From: Novimethylophilus sp036504375
GTDB lineage: Bacteria; Pseudomonadota; Gammaproteobacteria; Burkholderiales; Methylophilaceae
Direction of reading: 5' to 3'
Assembly: GCF_036504375.1 (NCBI RefSeq)
Contig: NZ_DASXVH010000044.1
Location: 1-45,325, forward strand
DNA: 45,325 nt
In this document: positions 8,731 through 16,563 of the stretch, in pieces
Numbering within the stretch: position 1 is the stretch's first letter
How the letters are laid out: each line of letters begins with the position of its first letter
Position numbers and translations under genes: made by a program
The notes under the pieces: generated by a model
The model's input: the letters and a program-made list of their open reading frames with translations, nothing else
Told to the model about the DNA's origin: nothing
Databases searched by the model: none

Positions 8731-9578
8731 TGGATTTTTTCCTGCGTTGAAGCTGGCGATGTGTTCGGCCAACGGCCGTGGAATTTGCGGTAAAGCGTGC
8801 GGGCCCTGGCTTCCACCTGTTTCCAGAACGGCTGTCCATGCGCCAGCGCATGGCGCAGAGTGCCGCAGTAGAGCCGTACGAAGCGCAAATAATCGCGCCG
8901 GCTCAGGCCCGCATCCATCGCCGAAAAGTAGAGCGCGGCGATATCCTTCATGCGTGCGGTATGAGGAATGGTGTCGCGGATGCCGACGCGGTGCAGGTCG
9001 AGCAGATACAGCAGGATTTCGCCATCGGCCAGCCGCGCTCCATCCAGGCAGAAATGGCAGATGTAGAAATCGCGGTGGCTCAAGCCATGATTGTGCAGCC
9101 GCCGGGAGATGTCGGCCACGGCCCTGATGATGCTGCGTTTGAGCCTGAGATCGGGTGGTTCGGCGGCCCAATTGTGACAGAAATCTTCCAGCGAAACGAT
9201 ATCGCCGAGGTCGCGCGTGACAACGAACGAGCGCCGCCGCGCCGGGTTGCAGCTGCGGCTGGCATAGGCGACGGCGGGCGTGGTGGCGATGCCCAGTTCG
9301 CCCAATTTGTGTATCGCCCGCCATTCGGTGTCGGCGCCGAGGACAGGCAGCTTGCCGGTGAGCAGGTTTTTGAAGATTTCCTTCCAGCCCACGCCGGAAT
9401 GCTGTTTGACGAAGTAGGATTTCCCGCCCAGGCTGACCCGGATCGTCTTTCGGCCCGGCACGTCGCGGAAGACTTCGCCCTGCAACGCCATGATGCGCTC
9501 GAAGGCGTCGCCAGCCGGCAGCAGGGCACGGAAGTCCTGCGGGATGAAGTCTGCGCTTTTGCTCGGGAAAAAGTCCAA
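8727..9578 (-). CDS. waaP: Lipopolysaccharide core heptose(I) kinase WaaP (RfaP)
   Basis: The protein of about 283 residues closely follows WaaP. It has ALQGEVFRDVPGRKTIRV at the N terminus, SYFVKQHSGVGWKEIFKNLL with the ATP-site lysine, LPVLGADTEWRAI, SHRDFYICHF as the catalytic loop and LYLLDLHRV as the metal-binding loop. The family uses ATP to phosphorylate heptose I of the LPS inner core in the cytoplasm before export. No ATG or GTG lies in the right place, so the likely start is TTG at 9578, six bases after an AGAGAGG ribosome site inside the end of waaG. The resulting length is close to the 268 residues of the Pseudomonas enzyme. It ends in a GTGA overlap with the decayed glycosyltransferase gene. 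Confidence 0.9.
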   Translation of the reverse strand: MDFFPSKSADFIPQDFRALLPAGDAFERIMALQGEVFRDVPGRKTIRVSLGGKSYFVKQHSGVGWKEIFKNLLTGKLPVLGADTEWRAIHKLGELGIATTPAVAYASRSCNPARRRSFVVTRDLGDIVSLEDFCHNWAAEPPDLRLKRSIIRAVADISRRLHNHGLSHRDFYICHFCLDGARLADGEILLYLLDLHRVGIRDTIPHTARMKDIAALYFSAMDAGLSRRDYLRFVRLYCGTLRHALAHGQPFWKQVEARARTLYRKFHGRWPNTSPASTQEKIQ

Positions 9579-9579
9579 G

Positions 9580-10710
9580 TCAACCTCTCTTTTCGGCTGC
9601 AAACTGCTCCAGCAGTTCGGCTTCCATGGCTGAGGAGAAGCGCGCCGCGATGTTCGCGGTATAGCGCAGGCCGCTTTCGCTCCATGGTGTCCGGTCCGAT
9701 TCGAGCATGTGAGCCAGTGCTTGGTTGAGATCCACCTGCCGGTAAGGCGAGGGCAGCACCTGCCCTGCGCCTGCGGCCTCGATGTGGACCGCATAGCCGC
9801 ATACATCGGTGACTAGCACCGGCAGGCCGGCCGTCATCGCCTCGATCAACACGATGCCCGCAAGCTCCGAGCGTGCCGGGTGCACCAGCATGTCCGCCGC
9901 TTTCATGAGTTGCGGGATATCCGGACGGCCTGAGGTGATGATTATGCGCTCGCCCACGCCAAGCCGTTTCGCCAGTGCCGCCATCGCATCCGGCTTGTCT
10001 TCGCCGACCGCCAGCAGCCAGGTGTTGCGCCGAGCGGCTTCCGGCAGCGCGGCCAATCCTTCGATGGCCCGATCCAGCCCTTTGCGGACGAAGGCCGAGC
10101 CCACCATGAGCACGATATTCGCCTCTTCGGGCAGCCCAAATTCCGCCAGTACTTTAGCTCTTGCCGCAGTGCGGTCGATATCGGCAAAAGCTTCGGCCGG
10201 AATGCTCGGCGGCAGTAGGCGGAAACGCTCGTCTGGCGTGTGGTACCAGCGCTGGAAAATGTCTTTCTCGCGCGACGACAGCAGCAATATCCGGCAGTTG
10301 CCGTCTCCTTGCATCACCGCCTTTTCGCATGCCGCAAAAAAACGGTAGCGGCCGGTTAGCCGATACAGGCAATTGCGCTCGGTATAAGCGCGCTCGATAA
10401 AACAGGGATCGGCGGCATAGTAGGCGTCCAGCCCCGGCATGCGGTTGAAGCCGACGATCAAATCGGGTTTGTCGGCAGCCAGTTGCGCGGTGATCGCATC
10501 GATCAGCTGCTGGTGGCGCTGATGGTTGAAGATGCCGGAAAACGGCAGGCAGGCTACTTCGATAGTGCCTTCGGGCCGGTCGCCATGCCACTGGCCGGTA
10601 TAAATCTTGACCGCGTGGCCGCGCGCGACGCAGGCCCTGGCGATGCGCAGCATGTCGCGCTGGGCGCCGCCATAGGGAAAGTATTTGAAAATGATAAAAG
10701 CAAACTTCAT
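9580..10710 (-). CDS. waaG: LPS core glucosyltransferase WaaG (GT4)
   Basis: This 376-residue GT-B enzyme starts at the ATG of MKFAFIIFKYFPYGGAQRDM, which matches WaaG N termini. The C-terminal half has VLMVGSAFVRKGLDRAIEGL and a donor-site segment HPARSELAGIVLIEAMTAGL with an intact E-x7-E. WaaG adds the first outer-core hexose (glucose in enterics) to heptose II from a UDP-sugar donor at the inner membrane. A second ATG nine bases upstream would give MRLMKF and is less likely. It heads the minus-strand operon waaG-waaP-decayed glycosyltransferase-tandem kinase-carbamoyltransferase-GT2. It diverges from waaC across a 57-base gap that must hold promoters for both. Confidence 0.88.
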   Translation of the reverse strand: MKFAFIIFKYFPYGGAQRDMLRIARACVARGHAVKIYTGQWHGDRPEGTIEVACLPFSGIFNHQRHQQLIDAITAQLAADKPDLIVGFNRMPGLDAYYAADPCFIERAYTERNCLYRLTGRYRFFAACEKAVMQGDGNCRILLLSSREKDIFQRWYHTPDERFRLLPPSIPAEAFADIDRTAARAKVLAEFGLPEEANIVLMVGSAFVRKGLDRAIEGLAALPEAARRNTWLLAVGEDKPDAMAALAKRLGVGERIIITSGRPDIPQLMKAADMLVHPARSELAGIVLIEAMTAGLPVLVTDVCGYAVHIEAAGAGQVLPSPYRQVDLNQALAHMLESDRTPWSESGLRYTANIAARFSSAMEAELLEQFAAEKRG

Positions 10711-10767
10711 CAGGCGCATGCCCTGCCGCAAGCCGGAAAAGTGTGAATTGTATGCGAAAATGCGCCC

Positions 10768-11742
10768 ATGCCCCGCTTGCTGATCGTTAAAACCTCGTCT
10801 CTTGGCGATGTCGTCCATAACCTGCCGGTTGTGACCGACATCCGGAAACAATTTCCAGGCATGGTCATCGACTGGGCGGTGGAAGAAGGGTTTGCCGACA
10901 TTCCCGCGCTGCATCCCGGCGTCTCCGAGGTTATTCCGGTGGCGATGCGGCGCTGGCGGCGCAACCTGGCCTCAAGCCGGACCTGGCGACAAATATCCGC
11001 CTGCAGAGCACGGCTGAAATGGCAGCATTACGATTGGGTGCTGGATACCCAGGGACTGCTGAAGAGCGCGCTGCTTGCTTCGTGGGCAACCGGTCCGCGG
11101 CACGGCCAGGACGGCGACTCCGCTCGAGAACCGCTGGCCTCGCTGTTTTACCGGCATCGGCATGCGGTGGCGCGCGGGCAGCATGCCGTTACCCGCAATC
11201 GCCAACTGGCTGCGTTGGCGCTTGGCTATGCGCAGCCCGAAACGCCGCCGGATTATGGCATACATGCCAGCCTCGACAGGCTGCCGCCAGGGTTGCCGCA
11301 GCGTTATGTCGTCGGCTTGCATGGCACCAGCCGGGATTCCAAGCTATGGCCAACGGAGCACTGGATCGCGTTGGGCCAAGCGCTGGCCGCAGACGGCTTG
11401 GTCCTGTTGTTGCCGTGGGGCAATGCGGACGAACTGGTCCGCGCCCGCATGATTGCAGCAAGCGTTCCGCAAGCGCTGGTGCTGCCCCGGCTGCCGCTGG
11501 CAGAACTGGCTGCCGTGCTGGCAAACGCGGCAGCGACCGTCGGCGTGGATACCGGTTTGATCCATCTCGCCGCTGCGCTGGATGTGCCTGCCGTCGCTGT
11601 CTATACCGACACCGATCCGGCATTGACCGGCGTGTTCGGCGCCGATCCCGGGCGTTTTCGCAATCTGGGCGGAATTGCCGAAACTCCCTCCTGCGATAGC
11701 GTCATTGGGGCATTGAGCCAGGTTAAGAGCCTATTTCGGTAG
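10768..11742 (+). CDS. waaC: LPS heptosyltransferase I WaaC (RfaC, GT9)
   Basis: The 324-residue protein opens MPRLLIVKTSSLGDVVHNLP, the ADP-heptose transferase I signature. It continues with IDWAVEEGFADIPALHP, YDWVLDTQGLLKSAL and, near residue 255, VGVDTGLIHLAAALDVPAVA followed by VYTDTDP. These define the two Rossmann-like lobes of family 9. It adds the first L-glycero-D-manno-heptose to Kdo2-lipid A on the cytoplasmic membrane face. The divergent waaG, only 57 bases away, works one or two steps later, so the intergenic segment likely co-regulates core assembly. The last codons and stop are part of a 20-base repeat that recurs near 34.9 kb. Confidence 0.93.
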   Translation: MPRLLIVKTSSLGDVVHNLPVVTDIRKQFPGMVIDWAVEEGFADIPALHPGVSEVIPVAMRRWRRNLASSRTWRQISACRARLKWQHYDWVLDTQGLLKSALLASWATGPRHGQDGDSAREPLASLFYRHRHAVARGQHAVTRNRQLAALALGYAQPETPPDYGIHASLDRLPPGLPQRYVVGLHGTSRDSKLWPTEHWIALGQALAADGLVLLLPWGNADELVRARMIAASVPQALVLPRLPLAELAAVLANAAATVGVDTGLIHLAAALDVPAVAVYTDTDPALTGVFGADPGRFRNLGGIAETPSCDSVIGALSQVKSLFR

Positions 11743-11746
11743 GTTT
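11727..11746 (+). repeat. Short dispersed inverted repeat, copy 1
   Basis: The 20 bases gagcctatttcggtaggttt recur at 34882-34901 with two differences. Each copy can fold on itself, pairing GAGCCTA with TAGGTTC-like bases around a six-base loop. This copy overlaps the waaC stop codon. Confidence 0.5.
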
Positions 11747-11772
11747 CATCCCCGCCGGTTGTCGAAAAAGGT

Positions 11773-11805
11773 GGCGCTGACCGGTTGCAGCGACCGGTCG
11801 GCGCC
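11773..11805. other. Strong 13-bp hairpin between waaC and grpE
   Basis: GGCGCTGACCGGT (11773-11785) pairs with ACCGGTCGGCGCC (11793-11805) across a seven-base loop, with one U-G pair on the plus strand. No U-run follows on the plus strand. On the minus strand a CTTTTT run follows after a few bases. It may end waaC transcription without being a textbook terminator, or act as a cruciform or protein site. Confidence 0.6.
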
Positions 11806-11813
11806 AGCGGTGC

Positions 11814-11827
11814 TTTCCTGCAGGAAA
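11814..11827. other. Perfect 14-bp palindrome
   Basis: TTTCCTGCAGGAAA is a perfect palindrome eight bases after the long hairpin. It could be an operator for a dimeric regulator upstream of grpE. No regulator can be named. Confidence 0.35.
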
Positions 11828-11925
11828 ACGGCGTCTCAGGTGCTCTGCGGCAAGTGGGTGTTGCGGTGTAAATATTTATTCTTAAAGGAATAATATTGTA
11901 TGGCGCAATTTTTTTGTTGGTCTGG

Positions 11926-11951
11926 CTTGTTTTTTTTCGATTTGTCTCCAT
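11926..11951 (+). promoter_or_regulatory. Sigma-32-like heat-shock promoter for grpE
   Basis: CTTGTTT at 11926-11932 and CTCCATTT from 11946 are separated by 13 bases, close to the heat-shock consensus CTTGAAA-N11-16-CCCCATnT. The element lies 36 bases before the grpE start. The same spacing recurs before dnaK, which supports the call. No CIRCE element is visible. Just upstream, positions 11871-11896 form an AT-rich imperfect inverted repeat. Confidence 0.6.
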
Positions 11952-11986
11952 TTTCGGAGTTACGTATTTAATGACGAGGAATTCTC

Positions 11987-12562
11987 ATGTCGCAAGAAAA
12001 CCAGACCCCGGAACAGCCTGTCGAAGGAGAGCAACTGTTATCGGCGCCTTCCGGTGACGAACCGGCCGGCCGCCAGCCGGAGCAGGGCAATGTGGAAATG
12101 ATGCCCAGCCTGGAAGACATGCTGCAGGACGCCGACCGGCGGGCACAGGAGCATTATGACGCCTGGATGTATGCCAAGGCGGAAGGCGAGAACATCCGCC
12201 GCCGCGCGCAGGACGATATCGAGAAAGCGCGCAAGTTCGCGTTGGAGAAATTCTCCTCCGAATTGCTCGCGGTAAAGGACAGCATGGAAGCCGCGCTCAA
12301 TGTGGGAACCGCAACGGTCGAGAGCTACAGGAACGGCGTCGAACTCACGCTCAAGCAGCTTGCCAGCGTATTGGAAAAATTCAATGTGCTCGAAGTGGCG
12401 CCGGTCGGCGAGAAATTCGACCCGCACAAGCACCAGGCGATCAGCATGGTGGAAGCCGATGCCGAGCCCAATACCGTGATCAACGTGCTGCAAAAGGGCT
12501 ACACCCTGCACGACCGTGTGCTGCGCCCGGCGCTTGTCGTGGTGTCAAAAGGCAAGAATTAG
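11987..12562 (+). CDS. grpE: Nucleotide exchange factor GrpE
   Basis: The 191-residue protein has a low-complexity acidic N terminus. A long charged helix region follows (AQEHYDAWMYAKAEGENIRR, RAQDDIEKARKFALEKF), and then the beta domain with FDPHKHQAISMVEA and YTLHDRVLRPALVVV, the GrpE C-terminal signature. It works in the cytoplasm as a dimer that drives ADP release from DnaK. GAGGA eight bases upstream of the ATG is a good ribosome site. It is followed by dnaK after 66 bases, with a second heat-shock-type promoter in the gap. No hrcA gene is in front; waaC is instead. Confidence 0.96.
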   Translation: MSQENQTPEQPVEGEQLLSAPSGDEPAGRQPEQGNVEMMPSLEDMLQDADRRAQEHYDAWMYAKAEGENIRRRAQDDIEKARKFALEKFSSELLAVKDSMEAALNVGTATVESYRNGVELTLKQLASVLEKFNVLEVAPVGEKFDPHKHQAISMVEADAEPNTVINVLQKGYTLHDRVLRPALVVVSKGKN

Positions 12563-12564
12563 CG

Positions 12565-12592
12565 CTTGAAAATCAGCAAACCGTCTCTATAT
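12565..12592 (+). promoter_or_regulatory. Sigma-32-like heat-shock promoter for dnaK
   Basis: An exact CTTGAAA lies at 12565-12571 and CTCTATAT starts at 12585, separated by 13 bases as in the grpE promoter. The match to the -10 consensus CCCCATnT is partial. It starts three bases after the grpE stop and would allow dnaK to be induced independently of grpE. Confidence 0.6.
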
Positions 12593-12628
12593 ACCGACTA
12601 TCGTAAAAGACTTTTTTAAGGAACCAAC

Positions 12629-14560
<1,932 letters not shown>

Positions 14561-14646
14561 GTCTTTAGTCGCTGGTGGCTAGTCGTTGGTAACTCCTGTG
14601 GGTTTCAACTGGCGACTGGCATTTATTAACTAACGACCGAATCCTT
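14561..14646. repeat. Nested repeats in the dnaK-dnaJ gap
   Basis: The gap contains tagtcgctggt and tagtcgttggt, imperfect direct repeats 15 bases apart. Farther right, actggcgact and ttaactaacgacc are approximate inverted copies. The segment can fold into a long imperfect hairpin and may regulate dnaJ relative to dnaK or be a small dispersed repeat. Confidence 0.4.
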
Positions 14647-15765
14647 ATGGCAAAAAAAGACTATTACGAAGTGTTGGGCGTCAACCGCGACGCTGCCGAA
14701 GACGACATCAAGAAGGCCTACCGCAAACTGGCCATGAAATATCATCCGGACCGCAATCCGGATAATCCGAATGCCGAGGAGCATTTCAAGGAAGCCAAGG
14801 AAGCCTACGAGATCCTGTCGGATGCGCAGAAACGCGCCGCCTACGACCAGTATGGCCATGCCGGCGTCGACCCGAGCGCGGGCGGCGGGCCGGGCAGCCA
14901 GGGTTTCGGCAACTTTGCGGACGCGTTCGGCGATATCTTCGGAGACATCTTCGGCGCAGGCGGCGGACGGCGTTCCAACGTCTACCGCGGCGCGGACTTG
15001 CGCTACAACATGGAAATCTCGCTGGAAGACGCCGCGCGCGGCACCGAGACCAAGATTCGCATTCCGGTCATGGCCGAGTGCGAAACCTGCCACGGAAGCG
15101 GGGCCAAGCCCGGTACGCAGCCGGCCACCTGTTCCACTTGCGGCGGTCACGGTCAGGTGCGCATGCAGCAGGGATTCTTCTCGATCCAGCAGACCTGTCC
15201 GAAATGCCACGGCAGCGGCAAAATGGTGTCCTCTCCCTGTCCGGCCTGTCACGGCGACGGCCGCATCAAGCAGCAGAAGACCCTGGCGGTCAAGATTCCG
15301 GCCGGGGTGGACGAGGGCGACCGTATCCGCCTGACCGGCGAAGGTGAGGCCGGCGTCAACGGCGGGCCGCCGGGCGATCTGTACGTGGTGGTGCATCTCA
15401 AGAAGCACGCCATTTTCGAGCGCGACGGCGGCGACCTGCATTGCGAAATGCCGATCAGCTTTACCATGGCGGCACTCGGCGGCGAAATCGAAATTCCTAC
15501 GCTGGATGGCCACGCCAAGATGAAAATCCCGGCGGAAACCCAGACCGGTGCGGTATTCCGCCTGCGCGGCAAAGGCATCAAGGCGCTGCGCAGCAATGAA
15601 CACGGCGACCTGTTGTGCCATGTGATGGTGGAAACGCCGGTCAAGCTCACGGAGCGGCAAAAGGAGCTGTTGCGCGAGCTGGAAGAAATCAATCAGCTGG
15701 ACGCCCAGAAACACAGCCCGCGAGCGAAGTCGTGGATGGCTAAGGTAAAAGAGTTTTTCCAGTAA
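14647..15765 (+). CDS. dnaJ: Co-chaperone DnaJ (Hsp40)
   Basis: The 372-residue protein has the three class I DnaJ regions. The J domain (residues 1-70) includes KYHPDRNPDNP with the essential HPD. A Gly/Phe-rich linker (about 75-115) follows. The zinc domain has four CxxCxGxG-type repeats: CETCHGSG, CSTCGGHG, CPKCHGSG and CPACHGDG. The C-terminal client-binding domain follows. It delivers unfolded proteins to DnaK and stimulates its ATPase. It sits 86 bases after dnaK with no clear promoter of its own and is probably read from the heat-shock promoters upstream. No terminator is evident after it. Confidence 0.97.
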   Translation: MAKKDYYEVLGVNRDAAEDDIKKAYRKLAMKYHPDRNPDNPNAEEHFKEAKEAYEILSDAQKRAAYDQYGHAGVDPSAGGGPGSQGFGNFADAFGDIFGDIFGAGGGRRSNVYRGADLRYNMEISLEDAARGTETKIRIPVMAECETCHGSGAKPGTQPATCSTCGGHGQVRMQQGFFSIQQTCPKCHGSGKMVSSPCPACHGDGRIKQQKTLAVKIPAGVDEGDRIRLTGEGEAGVNGGPPGDLYVVVHLKKHAIFERDGGDLHCEMPISFTMAALGGEIEIPTLDGHAKMKIPAETQTGAVFRLRGKGIKALRSNEHGDLLCHVMVETPVKLTERQKELLRELEEINQLDAQKHSPRAKSWMAKVKEFFQ

Positions 15766-15810
15766 CCCGAGGCTGAGGCAGCATTAAAGGGTCAGGGAGA
15801 ACTTCAGCGA

Positions 15811-16563
15811 TTATGCCGGTTTCCCCGGTGCTGCTGGCTTTTTCTTCGATTTTGTTTTGCTTTTAACGGCTGGTTTCGGCACGTACTTGCTCAGCCACCA
15901 ATCACTGGCAAGCTTCTGGGCCTGCGCTTCCTGCTCCTGGGTAAGCAGACCGGCGAGCTTGTCGCGCTGATCCATCGCCGCCTGCAACTGTTCTTCCCTG
16001 GGCTCGTCCTTGCCGTCGTCGCGTTTGCCGCCGGCAGCGGCGATGGCATACCACATATAAGCCTGCACCAGGTCCCGCGCAGTGCCTTCGCCGTTCGCAT
16101 ACATATTGGCCAGCATCAATTGCCCCGGCAGGTCGCCTTTATCGGCCAGCATGTGCGCCCAGCGCAGCGCCTCGGTGAAATCCGCTGTCACGTCATAGCC
16201 GTTGTAGAGTTTTACCGCCAGCAGGCGGGCCGCATCTTGCTGGCCCGCTCCGGCGGCGCGGCGCAGCCAGCGCAGCGCTTCATCGGTGTTCTTGGGAAGA
16301 CCCTGGCCGTAACTGAAACGCGAAGCCAGTTCGAACTGCGCGGTAACATCGTTGGCGTTGGCCTTGGCCAGCAACCGCGGCAAGGGCAGCTTGTCGTACT
16401 CGGTTTTTTTCGGCGGCTCCGCTTTGGGGGCTTGCGGCTGCGCAGCGTCAGCCGGGCTGTCGGCCTTGGGCGAGCCTTGGGCGGGGTTCGTGCTGAACGT
16501 TTCATCAGCTCCTTGGGCAGCAGCGGCCATGCTCAACATCAGCATCAGTAACAGCCGCTGCAT
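15811..16563 (-). CDS. Secreted Sel1/TPR-repeat protein
   Basis: The 250-residue protein starts with a signal peptide (MQRLLLMLMLSMAAAAQGAD, probably cleaved near residue 19), then a Pro/Ala/Lys-rich linker. Sel1-like repeats follow at about residues 65-180, for example ASRFSYGQGLPKNTDEALRW and LANMYANGEGTARDLVQAYM. The C terminus is basic (KSKTKSKKKPAAPGKPA). Such repeats bind partner proteins, and the function is otherwise unknown. Its ATG overlaps the stop of the upstream GGDEF-EAL gene by one base (TGATG). The two are therefore likely one transcript, and the Sel1 protein could be a periplasmic partner of that sensor. Confidence 0.8.
   Translation of the reverse strand: MQRLLLMLMLSMAAAAQGADETFSTNPAQGSPKADSPADAAQPQAPKAEPPKKTEYDKLPLPRLLAKANANDVTAQFELASRFSYGQGLPKNTDEALRWLRRAAGAGQQDAARLLAVKLYNGYDVTADFTEALRWAHMLADKGDLPGQLMLANMYANGEGTARDLVQAYMWYAIAAAGGKRDDGKDEPREEQLQAAMDQRDKLAGLLTQEQEAQAQKLASDWWLSKYVPKPAVKSKTKSKKKPAAPGKPA

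Noticed and set aside
11871..11986. CIRCE/HrcA operator before grpE
   Set aside because: The TTAGCACTC-N9-GAGTGCTAA inverted repeat is not present; the inverted repeat here is AT-rich and different.
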